A DNA stretch of 64,000 bases, taken from contig JAGYXB010001750.1 in the NCBI GenBank assembly GCA_022495005.1, positions 124,001-188,000 on the forward strand, in the 5' to 3' direction. Below the pieces are notes generated by a model. The model was given only the letters and a program-made list of their open reading frames with translations. It was not told where the DNA came from and searched no databases. Origin of the DNA: Rhyacophila brunnea. Lineage: Eukaryota; Arthropoda; Insecta; Trichoptera; Rhyacophilidae. Of the stretch, positions 1 to 12,024 are shown in pieces. Both the position numbers and the translations under genes were made by a program. Every line of letters begins with the position of its first letter. Position 1 is the first letter of the stretch.

Positions 1-1439
1 TCGTTGCTTTCATTCAACTTTCAGACGAAAATACACTTTTTAACAAATTTACATTATTTTCAATAAAATTACCAATTTCCAAATATATTTTAAATCTTGT
101 AAAGTATATAGGTACATAGGTAAATAATGAAATGTCAGACCCTTCAAGTTAAATTTGAATAATCCACAAAGCAGGGGTAGACATGTTCTCTCTTGCTGGC
201 GACACTTTTAAAATAATTATTTATTTACAAAAAATATTTATTTATAATAATTAGACGTGATGGTGCTTTTAGCAGTGGACTGTAATTTGAAGGTGATGGT
301 GGATTACCGATCTAGGGGGGGGGTGTTACACAGAATGCCAGACATTGACCTTTGTGTTGAGAGGGCTGGCGCGTGCTGGGGCCGGTTCGGTGTTCACGCA
401 CTCACGCACTGGTAAACGGACGGTACGCTTTTGATGGATGGTATATTATGAGGTTGATGAATGATGATGATAAGTTCAGGATGGATGATATAGACGCGAC
501 GTTCACTCAAACCGTAACTGATTTAGCGCAATGAAGGTTATACATATGCGTTTTGAGTCACTCAGTAGTTAACTAACGGCTAAGCTATCACAACGCGACC
601 GCTTTCTGGATATCACTCGAGCTAACTCTTGAAGCAATCTGTTTAATTGAATTAATTAAACTGTGGTTTACGTATTGTGAATTAATCAATAAACAAGCGT
701 AATATATCCGCAGCTTACAAAATCTGCATCTCATACATGGCGTTAAATCTATCATTTTTTAAAAAATGTAAATAGCTTAAAAATTCTATGTAAAAATCTA
801 GAATATTAGATACACCTATAGTGTTTACGAAGAATGATTATAAGTCACAATAATATTTCATAAATAAGTTTAAACGAGAACTGACTAATAGGGGAGGATA
901 TTATTGTTTAAAACATGCTCGTCTGTCAATTTTTTCGGACCCCTGTCGTGAAGTGGAGAGGCACTTGGAAATAATAATGTTGAGAACGTGCGGTTGATTA
1001 AATCGCCCTCAGCGCGCATTTATTTTTTTAACGGATTCGTGAGAGAAGATATTATATTGGGGCGTTAAATTAAGATCAACACTTCACTTGATTTGACTTC
1101 ACGGGAGATTTCGAGATTTTATTGGGGAACACCTACTTACTCCCCTCGGCATCTGTTATTATAATTTAATTCGGAATCATAATAATTGATACTAAGTGGC
1201 TGAAAGTGCACAGTATATATATTTTAATTATTAAGCCAACAATATTCATAATATAATTTCAAGTAATATCGCCTTAACAAATATAATTAGTTATATGTAA
1301 TCTTATATGGGCTAGATTCTTTCTTGTATTTTATCGTAAATTAGCCTACCACCCAGTGGTGGTTTTAGGTACATAGAAGTTAGAGGTACATTTATTATAC
1401 GTCTGGAGGCCCTCTCGTAGTAATTTTACTTATGCAATA
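1..1439. other. AT-rich DNA, no gene recognised
   Basis: No open frame of convincing coding character, no splice-bounded island and no repeat shared with the rest of the window was seen. The only departure from the AT-rich background is about 290-440, which is richer in G and C and contains a run of nine G near 316; it has no long frame. Confidence 0.5.
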
Positions 1440-1885
1440 AACTGGCATTGAGTATTTAAAAAAACTGTGATATCGAACGCAAATAACACATAACACTTTC
1501 TAGAAAAAATCTTTTTTGAAGAAATACGACGCCCGATGGAATATGAACCCGTACTCACTGGATTCGCTCCAATGTGCTTTACCAATTAAGCTACGAGTGT
1601 CCTATTTAATAACTACGAAATTAACTAGTTGTTCTTACATGAAATGGTTATCAAATTGCGTTAATTTTTGGCTATCAGTTTTTGTGTTTTTAAATCTAGG
1701 TATCGGTATGTAAAAATAGTAACGGACGCGATGCCCGTATCATATAAGTTATATGGTAGTTACTGCACTTGCTAATAATTTAATAAACTTTTTCTTTTAT
1801 TCAATGAATAAATAATTAACAATATTGAGAATATAACATTCTTTATATTGAATATATATAATTTAAAAACACCTCATTTATGTAC
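1440..1885 (-). repeat. tRNA-like SINE-2 copy, reverse orientation
   Basis: Read on the minus strand, about 1,600-1,525 forms a degenerate tRNA-like core: a box-A-like GTAGCTTAATTGGTAAAG followed by GGTTCATATTCC in the box-B position and then GGGCGTCGTATTT. The flanks match the other members of this family: TTGGCTATCAGTTTTTGTG and ACTGCACTTGCTAATAA are reverse complements of the segment that precedes the core at 7.3 and 46.9 kb, and ATTCAATGAAT near 1,799 matches the family end motif. The core is too decayed to be a working tRNA. Edges are approximate. Confidence 0.6.
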
Positions 1886-2908
1886 ATAGGTACTAGAGAA
1901 TATATTTTTATCTTTGTAGCACCACTTTTTTATTTAATATTTCTAGATTTCAAAATCTTTGACTGATTTTATTGTTTGAATTTGTTATTGGAATTTGGAA
2001 AAGTATGCCAAGCTTTTAATTTGTATTATTAAGAATGGCTAATACTTAAGTTATTCGGTATACACTCTGGAAACACATTGGAAAAACAACATGAAAAATT
2101 ACCAGTTTAAGGAGGATGTAATATAGCACAAAATATTAAATTTTCGTTGAGTTTTAGCGATTCACGGTAAGATAGTATTGGATAATAAATATATTATAAA
2201 AAAATAACACACACAGGTGCATTATAGCATATTTAAGTCAGCGAATAATTATGAAATGTTATAAATGTCAAATATTTGTCAGAAATGGAAGATTTTCACT
2301 ATGTTTAAAGCTGAAAATTTTATGGCCATCCATGCGTGTATCAAAGCAGAACCGGTTCTTGAATGACTAACATTTTTTCGAAAATGTCATTCAGTCCACT
2401 TCCTAATACTTGTTCCATCATTTTATTTCCACTGAATACCAGTTTCTTATCGGCGCAATATGATTAATTAACAAAATGTAGCTTTGGCACGAAACTCGAC
2501 AATGTTCACATGCTATACATCTCTATTTATAGGCCTTTAACAAAATTATAGCCATTTTTTTATTGTCAAAATGAACAAAAGCCATGCAAATTAATTAATA
2601 CTTCTATCAATAGTGATATTTTATTATGTTGCTTATACCTATTAATATCGTCTTTTATCCAGACAACTCTCGCTAATAGGAAAACTATTGCTACCCTTAG
2701 AACTCGGGGGTTGATTTGCCAGTATTTCGATTGCAAGGTTTCGTGCTTACAACGCTCCCCCATTTACAAAATATGATAATAAAACCATAAAACATTTTCT
2801 CAAAAACAAACGTTATTTCTAATTTATTAGTTCAAAATAATTAGTTTAATACTTTATTATAAGCGAATTTTAGCAATATTTTTTTTAAAATGTGGTTTCT
2901 CGCATAAT
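1886..2908. other. AT-rich DNA, nothing recognised
   Basis: Only short frames without coding character. No copy of this stretch was noticed elsewhere in the window. Confidence 0.45.
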
Positions 2909-3372
2909 TACAACGTTTTTATTAGGTCGTATTCTTATTTGTCCAGTGGTTGTTTGTCCGGTACAAATCTTGCAATCGACTTTTAACTAACTTCCCGACT
3001 AGCTAGACATTTGAAACTTTTAGAATATATCAGAACACGATTCCAATGCATTTTTTAATACTTTTAGCTATTTTTAAGTAGAATTAAATTCATTTTTAGT
3101 TAATTCTGTTTTGTATGAAAAGTTATTTCGGAAGAAATCCGTAATCCAATCCACTATTATTGGTTGCTAGGGTCCTAACAACTAAATTTTAATATACACG
3201 TGCGTTACTATGGAGATCAATATTAGTGTCAAAATGATATTTCAGTATTATTTCTATCAAATACAATTTTATCGTTTAAGCTAGTCAAATCAAGTTTATA
3301 TTATTCAATAGAAAATTTAAAAACGTTTATATAAAAAGTTCTTTTTATCTTGTAATTATTTTCTATTATAGG
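2909..3372 (+). repeat. Dispersed 0.46 kb repeat, copy 1
   Basis: This block closely matches 21,535-21,965 in the same orientation, including GTGGTTGTTTGTCCGGTAC, GGAAGAAATCCGTAATCCAA and TCGTTTAAGCTAGTCAAATC. The copies differ by small indels and substitutions. No terminal repeats, coding frame or target duplication was identified, so its class is unknown. It is noncoding and probably a non-autonomous mobile element. Confidence 0.75.
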
Positions 3373-3477
3373 CAGTTCACTTCTCAGTGTCAATCTATTT
3401 TACCTGCAGTTATAGTCATAACTATTACAAATCTTTCTAAATCTACCTAGCAGCCAAACATTCTTGGTCTTCTTTTT

Positions 3478-3692
3478 TTCACCATGTCCGATTCTAAAAA
3501 GCTCATATGGGCGAGCCTCCACAGAGTGTAGGTTTGTATTAACACATGTTGTTTTTACGAGAAATAGATTTCAGCCACTTGCTCAACCTATTAGGTCTAT
3601 ACTCTTCTGACTCATACAAAAATTGAAAAATAATATGTGTACTTGCAGACCCAGAATTCTAATCTGGGACCCACGACACGACGAGTCCATTA
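3478..3692 (-). repeat. SINE-1 (tRNA-related SINE), 5'-decayed copy
   Basis: This is a reverse-strand copy of the commonest repeat in the window. From left to right it shows ACCATGTCCGATTCT, the CCTCCACAGAGTG hairpin remnant, CAGCCACTTGCTCAACCTA, ATTGAAAAATAATATGTGTA and then the decayed box-B region near ACCCAGAATTCTAATCTGGG. Family length is about 220-230 nt. The tRNA-like head is partly lost. Confidence 0.85.
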
Positions 3693-4744
3693 TTGATGGT
3701 GGATTTTGATACATATTGTGATGATATCAGGTTCATTAAAAAAAAGTGTTCTGAAGATTATAACAACGTCACAACGCCATTAAAAATGGGATCATTTTTT
3801 GAACTTCATTGTCAATGTTTTGTGACATTTTCCACTGTTTTTCAAACTATTACTATTCTTGAAATAAGTGAGCAATAATAATCGACTGTACGTGATCACG
3901 CTCCCGACATATTTGCTTAACTGAAATCGAATGCAAAAAAATATGTCAGCAAATATTCAAGCAATGTATGCTACTTGTGCAAGCATTTCAAACATATATA
4001 GCCAGTGTAAGAGTGATTCACAATTAATTAGTTGTGCACATTATAAATAAAACTATTGGAAAGAAAGACACACAAAAAAGAGTACACACCTACGCGATAT
4101 GTTAGAGGTCACCAATCTGTTATTCTTGATAATATTCTCTGAACAAATGAAGTCAAAAAGTAGTTCAATTTAGGATGTTGTGGGCTCCAGCAATCTCTAC
4201 TTTATTCTCTATCGGGAAGGTAGCATTTAACTAGAACATAGAGTTAAATGACTGACTTTGATTTATTTACAAGAAGAATTAGTTATACAAGTTGGTGACA
4301 AGTGATGAGGGTCTACTTTATACGATTTTATAATGTTATTATTCGTTGCCGTTTATATTTTTTTGTTAAATTGATTCTGAAAACACATAAATGGACTTTG
4401 ACATATTATATTTGAACGTGATTTAGTTTTCTATGCGTATTATCGAAAGAAAGGATGATATGAGAGAGAAAGAGTCATTTATTATTTGTCTTCGTTATCG
4501 TTATTCTAGGGAAATATCGCTTTCTCTGAATCATTACGTTTATCAAATCTCTACAGCATCCAAATGGCACTAAACGACCACAAATCCTCCTGAAACCCGC
4601 TGAATCGACGAACTCGGCAACCCCGCGCGGAAGTACCTATGTAACAGAGAAAAATTATGAATAGAGCAGAGTGGAAATACATATAGAAGGCTTATAAAGG
4701 GTTATCAAATAAGAGATATAATATATTGTATTATTGAACTTACA
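3693..4744. other. AT-rich DNA, nothing recognised
   Basis: A short frame begins at 3,693 immediately after the SINE, but it is AT-biased and lacks any family motif. No repeats shared with the rest of the window were noticed. Confidence 0.4.
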
Positions 4745-5070
4745 TAATATTGAAAACACTTATAACCAATAGAAAAATCTTTTTGAAAAAAATAAGACAC
4801 CAGGAACCAACCTGCATCTTTCGGGTATCGTGCCCACGCACGTTGTCCACTATGCTAAAGAAGTCATACTTAATTACGATAGTTTTGTTAACTTTTGACC
4901 TCTCAATACTCACTGAAGTGCTTTCCAAATTGTGCTACTATTGGCAATCGGCTTTTGTATTTGAAATCAAAGTAGGCATTACTTTAATTACTAACTAAAG
5001 TCATTGATCACTCCTAGAAATCTTGTGAAATATTCGTTGAATTAAAAAAATAGTTAGTTAAAAATGTATT
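4745..5070 (-). repeat. tRNA-like SINE-2 copy, reverse orientation
   Basis: Reverse complement of the family: the tail ACCAATAGAAAAATCTTTTT at the left, then a decayed tRNA-like core (minus strand TTTAGCATAGTGG as box A and GGTTGGTTCC at box B, about 4,860-4,800), then the pre-core segment (TTGGCAATCGGCTTTTGTAT), ending near ATATTCGTTGAATTAAAAA at 5,030-5,050. The open frames here are accidental. Confidence 0.65.
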
Positions 5071-5224
5071 ACATTATTTAATTTAAAATAAAAACAAACC
5101 GGTACAAGATATCAATGTGATATATTTTTATTTTGAAGATAATTCATGGCATTAATATTTAAAAATGATTTCATATGAATGACCGTCTCTGGATTTTCTT
5201 AAAAAGTCGATTCAGGAACACTTT

Positions 5225-5775
5225 CCTATCTAAATCATCACTTATTTAACCAATGATTCGAATAATGTTGGTTTTATGGTCAGTGAATGTTTGTCGTTTA
5301 TTGGAGTAAACCAGTAATTTAACAGCCCCAGAGAAAAAAGTTTAATGGAGTTATATCGTATGATCTTGGTGACCTGTTCACATTGAGATTTCTTAAGATT
5401 ACAGTATCACTGAACTTTTCTCTCAATAAGTTGATTTTGTCACAAGCTGTATGGTATGTTACACCATCTTGTTGGAACCACATATAGTCCAGATCAAAAT
5501 CATCTAATTAATGCCTGAAAAAACCAGTAATCAGTAATTATGTTGCGTTCTCCATTGACAGTAACTGCATTGCCATTTTCATTTTCAAAAAAATGCGGCC
5601 CTATTATACCTCCAAACCATAAACCATACAAGATTATTTTTGTGAATGTAAAGGTGTTTCAAGAATAGCATAACAGGTTTAATTACTCCAAATGCGACAA
5701 TTGTGTTTATTTATGAAGCCATTATTTAACCAAACATAAGCTTCATCGCTGAAGATGATTTTTCATGAAATAATG
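5225..5775 (-). pseudogene. Decayed Tc1/mariner-superfamily transposase
   Basis: Translated on the minus strand, this stretch gives recognisable DDE-transposase pieces in order: a SDEAYVWLNNG segment near 5,760, FFENENGNAVTVNGERN near 5,560, MWFQQDGVTYHTA near 5,480 and PRSYDITPLNFFLWG near 5,340. These match the family layout in which an acidic residue sits in SDEA, another in QQDG-xxH and a third about 36 residues on in SxDLTP. The equivalents of all three acidic residues are still readable, but there are internal stops and at least one frameshift, and the N-terminal DNA-binding part is not seen. It abuts a LINE fragment at 5,783. It would have acted in the nucleus by cut and paste; no terminal repeats were found. 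Confidence 0.8.
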
Positions 5776-5782
5776 GGTCTGT

Positions 5783-6300
5783 TTCTTCTTCTTAGTGTGC
5801 CATCACCTAGCGAAGGTCGGCCACCATCAATGCGATCTTAGATTTGTCGTCTGCCACCCGGAACAGCTCAATGGAGCTGCACTTGTACTGTTCACGGAGG
5901 TTCTTAAACCACGAAATGCGGTGCCGTCCTCTGCTACGCTTACCATTGATATTTCCTTGAATGACAAGTTGGGGAATGCTGTACTTTTGTCCTCTCATAA
6001 TGTGGCTGAGGTACTGTAGTTTCCTGGTTTTGATACTACGCAGAACTTCTCGATCCTTCGCCATTCGATTGAGAACTTCAACATTTGTCACCCGGTCAGT
6101 CCAATGAATTTTGAGGAAGCGTCCATACAGCCACATTTCGAAAGCTTCAAGTCTCCGTGACATCTCTTGGTTTAGCGTCCATACTTCTATACCATAGAAA
6201 ATAATTAAGAGAACATAACAACATACCATTGTGCAGGTCTCGATTGCTAAGGCGTCTAATTTTGAGAAAGGCACTCCTTGCGATCTCAATTTTTAGCTTT
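5783..6300 (-). pseudogene. LINE reverse transcriptase, C-terminal fragment (RTE-like, type alpha)
   Basis: The longest minus-strand frame (about 160 codons, 6,289-5,807) carries the end of a non-LTR retrotransposon polyprotein: YGIEVWTL, a run RRLEAFEMWLYGRFLKIHW, VLNRM, LQYLSHIMRG, GKRSRGRHRISWFKNLR and a final ELFRVADDKSKIALMVADL. This is the thumb/C-terminal part seen in insect endonuclease-reverse-transcriptase LINEs. The catalytic palm and endonuclease are missing, so it is a 5'-truncated dead copy. The element 3' end runs into a GAAGAA microsatellite at 5,783-5,795 (read minus). A second copy of the same 3' end lies at 48,851-49,137. The clade (RTE-like) is inferred from resemblance. 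Confidence 0.85.
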
Positions 6301-6418
6301 TATTTCCTGAGACTGGTCCCATTTCAAGTTGCTTTAAAACCCAATCAGCAAAATTCGTATACGTTGCACAACTGTGTACTTTTCACGATGATAAGTTAAT
6401 TATCACAACTCGGTCAAT

Positions 6419-6532
6419 GCTAAAGACACGTCTGGCGTGTAGAAATTAGCATGATAATTAAATGTGGTAATTAACTAGTCAGCAGTGAATGTATAAGTAT
6501 CTAATGGCCACACGCCAGGCGTGTTCTTAGCA
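6419..6532. mobile_element. 114-bp palindromic MITE-like element
   Basis: Inverted ends of about 23 nt: TGCTAAAGACACGTCTGGCG at the left is matched by CGCCAGGCGTGTTCTTAGCA at the right with two mismatches. There is no room for a gene. No clear target duplication was seen. Confidence 0.65.
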
Positions 6533-7319
6533 CGGAATGTGTTTTAATGTCAATTTTAGTGGACATCTGAAAAACAAAATGGCTGCTATGACGTTTTAAA
6601 AATATTTAATACTAATTTTATACAACCCTTTATAGAGCAGTGGATCAACCCCAGTTGATATCGATAATTACATAATAATATATTGTATTAACTTTAGAAT
6701 CTAGGCGTGATTTTAGACTTTAGTAATAAATTCCAATCCAATTTGAAACTTGTTTGTTCTGTGGGGCGCCTGCAATGCATAACATATTATTAAGATCGAT
6801 TCAAAGTAGTCACATGTGATTTGAAAATAAAACATCCTTGCCGCAGGATAATTAATTAGTCTGCGATAATTTAATCTGTAGAAATACGAAACAGCGCTGG
6901 ACATTTTTTCGACCACCTTCCAATGGCATGCGGTGTCAATCAAACTTTTTTCGACATGTTTTTTTTGTAATCTATTTAAATTGACTGCCCCGCCTTATTG
7001 TGTCACTATAATATAGGCCTAGATCTGCGATTCTCAAACATATTTATTACTTTTTATATACATATAATATAAATATCAAAATAAATTGACTGAAACTGTT
7101 ATTATAACTTTTCTAAAAAGTCCATTTTACTATTATCATCAGCCTGGTTCGATCGGCAACTGGACGAGAACTTCTCCAATTTTGATTAATTATATTTCTC
7201 TCTGTTCTACCTACGAGTAATTGTTAGGTTTGTTCTTTCTTTCTTTATATTATATGACATATTATTATTTTTTCTTGTTTCAAATAATTATAATTGATGA
7301 CAAATTTATGCTATTTAAG
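6533..7319. other. AT-rich DNA, nothing recognised
   Basis: Only short frames; no shared repeat noticed. Confidence 0.4.
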
Positions 7320-7740
7320 TAAATCCATTTTATAATTAACTATTTAATAACTAGTTAAATTATTAACAAGTGCAAGTAGTTACATCTAAAAAATATTGGA
7401 AAAATTCCACGACGTCGGTTAGTAATCGAAGTAAGAGTAAATTAATAGTTACCTACTTTGATTTAAGAAACAAAAATCGATTGCCAAAAAGTAGCTTGAT
7501 TTGGAAGAGCGCTGATGAGTAGGTATTAAAATTTACCAATAGTTAAAATTTGTCGCAATTAGTATGTCACGCCGTAGCATATTGGTTAAATGCGACGGAT
7601 GGGGCGTAAACCCGTGGAGATGCAGGGTTCGATTCCCGGCCGGGATGGCTTACTTTTTTCAAAAAAGATTTTTATATTGGTTATATACTCTCTCAGAAAG
7701 TGTTTTTCTAAATTATATATGTTCAAATCCATTTTAACTT
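7320..7740 (+). repeat. tRNA-like SINE-2 copy
   Basis: The family layout is a pre-core segment (from ACAAGTGCAAGTAGTTACAT near 7,367), a tRNA-like core about 7,567-7,650 and a tail starting CTTACTTTTTTCAAAAAAG. The core has a box-A-like GTAGCATATTGGTTAAATG, a GGG-GCGTAAA-CCC stem-loop and a perfect box B GGTTCGATTCC at 7,626-7,636. The body after the core is shared with 11.3, 14.4 and 46.8/47.2 kb. An RNA polymerase III internal promoter may survive, but the acceptor stem is poor, so this is not a tRNA gene. Confidence 0.75.
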
Positions 7741-9130
7741 AGCGTCTACATCCTCTATTTGCGTATAAATCTGTCTAGGATGATATTTATAATTTTACAT
7801 GCTTATTAGATTTTCCGACTGTCATTTGTTTTGTTTCAATTAGTATTTAAACTTATATTTAATATGGGTTATATTTCCCACTCCCTAACCGAACTTACAT
7901 AGCATAACACCGTAGTAAACATGCATTATTGAAGTTTTAAATTAACAGGTTACGACGTTCGTTACCATATGGTTGCAGAAGTCGTGCATAACAAAATCAA
8001 TGAAACTAGCGATCGCACACGACTTCATCCACGTGATATACGAAAGGAAAAGTAGACAGATATTATATAGAATGAAAACGAAGAAATAAACTGAATTATA
8101 TTATTATTTGATCGATTTCTAGGCTCGCGCTGAGAAGAGATCTTACTGGAAATGCGTTATTTTTTATAAGTTTCGTATAAAATACAGAAACTCGAGATGG
8201 ACATTGTTTAATTTTGATACCAATAATGTACCTAGTTTATAAACTGTGCAATCTTGTTGTCTTTTTGGTTATATCCGAATAAACGGACAAACAGACTGAC
8301 ACTTAAATTTTATTACCATTCTAGATAAGATCTTGTGGTAATTACTGCCTTTTTTACATTTTAATTGCAGATAAAGTAATTTTCCAGTATACCATAAGTA
8401 TTTTATATCCTTTTTAGAATAAAAACAACATAATAATAAATATCCAGTCATTGCTTTAATTCATACCAAGTATATAAATAGTCAAGAATGCTGAAAGCGA
8501 GTTTGTCCGTTTTCTGCAAAACTTGAAATTGTCACCTAATGAGTTATGCCTGACGACTGTCGATTCGCCGGTATTCAGGTTATAAATTTTTTTAATCGCG
8601 TCGGCGAGATTGTTACGTCACTCGGTCCAGTTTCTCTGATCGCCCGGTCAAGTGATTTTCACATACGACGTGGACCAGTGCAAGTGTTTTGATTCGCGTC
8701 ATGGTGTGCGAGTATCAAGCGCACGCATATCATTACACATTTAATTTTAAATGCATATATTAACGTGTATATTACTTATTTAGATATTACACGCCATTAT
8801 ATAATAACATTTAATTAGATGTAAATTAAAAATAATCATTTCATAGAAAATTTTGTGAAGATAACTAACTAGCTTATTTGTAAATATTAGAAAATTGAAT
8901 AACATGTAATACTTAATGTTATTAAGTAAACCAAGTAAAGGAAAACACACTATTAAATAATCTAGATTCCCAAATACTAGGTAATACTCGTAAACGTTTT
9001 GATATAATAATATCGTACATGTAAAAAATGCGATTACGAACTTCTTTCATTTCAAAATTAATTTCAAACGCGAAACCCATTCTACAATTATGTTTGTTAT
9101 ATTTTGACATACATAATTTAAAACACCTCA
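7741..9130. other. Non-repetitive DNA, no gene recognised
   Basis: Mostly AT-rich without coding frames. A GC-richer block at 8,545-8,720 is described separately as a possible promoter. Confidence 0.4.
8575..8715 (+). promoter_or_regulatory. Possible core promoter / 5' leader
   Basis: A TATAAAT box at 8,581-8,587 is followed by a GC-enriched stretch with initiator-like TCACTC near 8,618 and CCAGTTTC near 8,627, then an ATG at 8,701 opening only about 20 codons. The base composition stands out from the AT-rich surroundings. The TATA-to-initiator spacing is longer than the usual 30 nt, and no downstream exon was found. Weak call. Confidence 0.25.
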
Positions 9131-9408
9131 GCGCATCTATTCTATACACAAGACTGCTATAGGCCGCTATCGGCAGTATTAGCACTTATTGTAACAATTA
9201 CAATAAGTTACCCGTCTAAACAGTCAAATCTGTCTATCTCCCTCTAAAATGTATCACATCCAAGAGAGTTAAAACACAGCACTTATTATAACAATTGCAA
9301 CTAAATTATTTTAATTGTTACAATAAATGCTAATACTTGGATAAAAAAAAATTAAAAACTACCCTCGATAGCGGCCTATAGCAGTCTTGTGTATATAATA
9401 GATACGCA
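9131..9408. mobile_element. MITE, TCTATTCTATACA family, copy 1
   Basis: Near-palindromic element. The left end ATCTATTCTATACACAAG pairs with CTTGTGTATATAATAGAT at the right, and the arms continue through TATAGGCCGCTATCGG / TCGATAGCGGCCTATAG. It contains the internal motif CACTTATTGTAACAATTACA shared with the copies at 30,671 and 50,194. It is noncoding. Confidence 0.85.
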
Positions 9409-9697
9409 GTAATATAGGTACATAGGTACTTATTAGAAAAAATGGTACTTACTACTTACCAATTAAACCTCACCTAATCTACACTACAAAATTAATTAAT
9501 AACTATGCATCCGAGGCGTACCTCAATATTCAATAATGTTGGCGAACATATTTGGTGATTCCGAATCATTATCGAGTGAGAAAATAAGCTAATTGACAGA
9601 AATTAATTCTAGATTTCCTGAAAATTTAAAAATGTATAACTACCAACATGTTAAAACAATGAGTTATAATTATTATGAATCTTTTTACGAGTATAGA

Positions 9698-9995
9698 CAT
9701 TCTCTCTTCTTGGTCGTGCACTCATGGTTGAGGATGGCTGAGGATCGTGACCACATTTAAATTTCGCCATCCTTTGAGCGACCAAGACTTTCCATCCTTC
9801 TCGATCTTCCGCTTCTCTCAGGGCAGAATGGATGGTGCCCCCAGTCAGCTCTTTCACTTAGACGCTCTTCCTCTGCTTCGCCTTCCCTGGAGGCTACCCA
9901 AAACTACCAGTCTCTCCAGGTTGTGCGGTCCGCGCCTGACAATATGTCCAAAAAACTGCAGAATTCTTCTCAGACATATCGTCGAGAGCCGTTCC
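9698..9995 (-). pseudogene. LINE 3'-end fragment (RTE-like, type beta)
   Basis: The minus strand encodes the end of the same LINE polyprotein as 13,806-14,233 (KELTGG-IHSALREAEDREGWKVLVAQRM), with an extra base pair change and a deletion relative to that copy. The element 3' end runs into GAAGAAG (minus strand, about 9,708-9,698). It is truncated at about 9,995 in a region encoding the RRILQFFGHIV equivalent. Dead, 5'-truncated insertion. Confidence 0.8.
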
Positions 9996-10360
9996 TATAG
10001 ACATTAAAAATAATATATTGTTTCACAACCTATTATATAGAAGATAACAATAATTGGGTTAGTTTTTAATTTATTATTAAGTTAGAATTCATTTTATATA
10101 ATGATTATCGGTACAAATTATGTTTAATTTTACAGGTTTTTTCATTAGTAGTTGTAACACCTTTATTAAGACTGCTTCTGTGGTCGTTTTGATAATGGTA
10201 TGATAGCCGAAACTATGTATAACAATTAAAATAATATGTAGAATTTAGCATAAACTATTTATAATGTCATATTGATAAAGAAGTCTTCCAAATAAAAATT
10301 AGGTTAGGTATGATATATTGATTTTTGCTCAAATACCGAAAGTTTCATTCTATGTTATTA

Positions 10361-10545
10361 AAATTATAATTGATTTAAATTTTTTACTATTCCATTTGAG
10401 TCATTTTTTTGGCAGCGTATAGGTATTTGCCATACGTGAGTGCGTATAGTGCCTGACAAACCCGGGTCGCAAGAAAATGGCCCAAAAAGAATAGTACAAA
10501 TTTAAATCAATTAGAATTCATACTACATCAAGTACTTTCGGTAGT
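10361..10545. mobile_element. Short fold-back element, CCCGGGT family
   Basis: The left arm, with ATTTAAATT and TACTATTCCATTTGAGTC, is inverted at the right as AGAATAGTACAAATTTAAATC. The interior carries CCCGGGTCGCAAG, and the right flank has ATCAAGTACTTTCGG. The same arms frame the longer relatives at 22,933 and 51,372, making this an internally deleted copy. Confidence 0.7.
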
Positions 10546-10974
10546 AAGTATAAATTGATGTAATTGATAGAAAATAATTTACAAACGGCCAGCACGTTAA
10601 CTATGAAGTAAGTCTGTTGATTTTTTCCAGTTTTTGTATGAGAAATTTGAAGTCTTTTGTAATGCCATACTAGACGCCAACTATATATTTTGAAAGCTAG
10701 ATGCATATTCAAAAATGCTAGATATGAAAATCAAAACGCCAAGTCGGTAACGATGGTCAGGATTTCTTTAACTTTCAGTTAAAACGCAGTTACATTTGGT
10801 TAACAAAAAATATATTTATTTAATTCAATGGATAACACACATTATTCGGTATTGAGCTATTCTAATAGATGTGTACCTACTTACCATTTCATGGTGTTTC
10901 AAATATTCAGTAATATGTTCAATAATAAATGCTGCATTATTAGATATTAACAAATAAATAGTTTTTATTAAGTA

Positions 10975-11385
10975 ATTACTTTTTTTATTCAACGAATAAT
11001 TCACAAGATAAGAATGGAACATTCTAATTAAATTTTAATTAATTAAAAATTATTAGCACGTTCAAGGAAGGTACCACACTAAAATATCTAGGAGTGATCC
11101 GTGACGTCAGTTAGTAATTAAAGTAATACCTGCTTTGATTTAAAATACAAAAGCCGATAGCAGCTCAATTTGGAAAGCGCTTCTGAGAGTACTGTAAGAG
11201 GCATTAGTTAAAGTTTGTCGTAATTAAATATGGCACCTTTATCATAGTGGTCTATGTGCATGGGCGCAAAGCCTGAGAGATGCAGGTTCGTTTCTTGCAG
11301 GGTGACTTACTTTTTTCAAAAAGATATTTTTCTATTGGTTATAATATATTTTCTCAGAAGTTTTTTTTTAAATTATGTCTATTAA
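10975..11385 (+). repeat. tRNA-like SINE-2 copy
   Basis: It begins with TTTTTATTCAACGAATAATTC (the inverted form of the family end) and continues through the pre-core segment (GGAGTGATCCGTGACGTCAG), a decayed tRNA-like core at about 11,230-11,305 (box B reads GGTTCGTTTCT) and the tail CTTACTTTTTTCAAAAAG. Having the end motif inverted at the left and direct in other copies suggests that the element has inverted ends. Confidence 0.7.
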
Positions 11386-12024
11386 AAAAATAGTTTAATA
11401 ATGAGGTTTTGTTTAACTGACGAAAAAGGGTAATTTCTTGTATTGTATTGCATTTTAATGAATAATACTAAGTATATCCTTGTTCAGCCATTATCAGTAA
11501 GCAATATTTTTCGGCGTAATTTAGTTTTTTTTTAATCTTTTTAATGAAACAACTTACTTATATTTCCTTCTCAGCTTGCGTGACAGTTTCTTATAAATTA
11601 GTGATATATAATAATAATTATGAATTTGTTTATTATAATGTTGTTCGCATGATAAATCAATTACTGATTACTTTTTTCAATCAGCTGATATCCTTGGATT
11701 CCATGCATACTAAATCATATCGCCTTTTAAGCCTGTTTTAATATAATATGAAGTATTCGGACCCAGTGACAGTTAATATTCGCCACTAAGCATTATGAAT
11801 ATTATAATTATTACATTTTTTTAGATTGTATCATTGCAAGTATAAAGAAACCTATGTCTCGAATGAAAATTTTTGTGCGCAATAATTAAATATTCAAAAT
11901 CAGCCCGCGCTATGCATTTGATCAAAAAAGAATCTAAAAAATAAAGTGACGGTGAAAAACCTTTAAAATAACAATGACCAATTGAACAATGTGTCGATAC
12001 ATATTGTCTTTTTGTAAGCTTAGC

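Noticed and set aside
7567..7650. Possible genuine tRNA gene
   Set aside because: Boxes A and B are good, but the acceptor ends do not pair and the same core recurs in decayed copies with conserved flanks, so it belongs to a repeat family.
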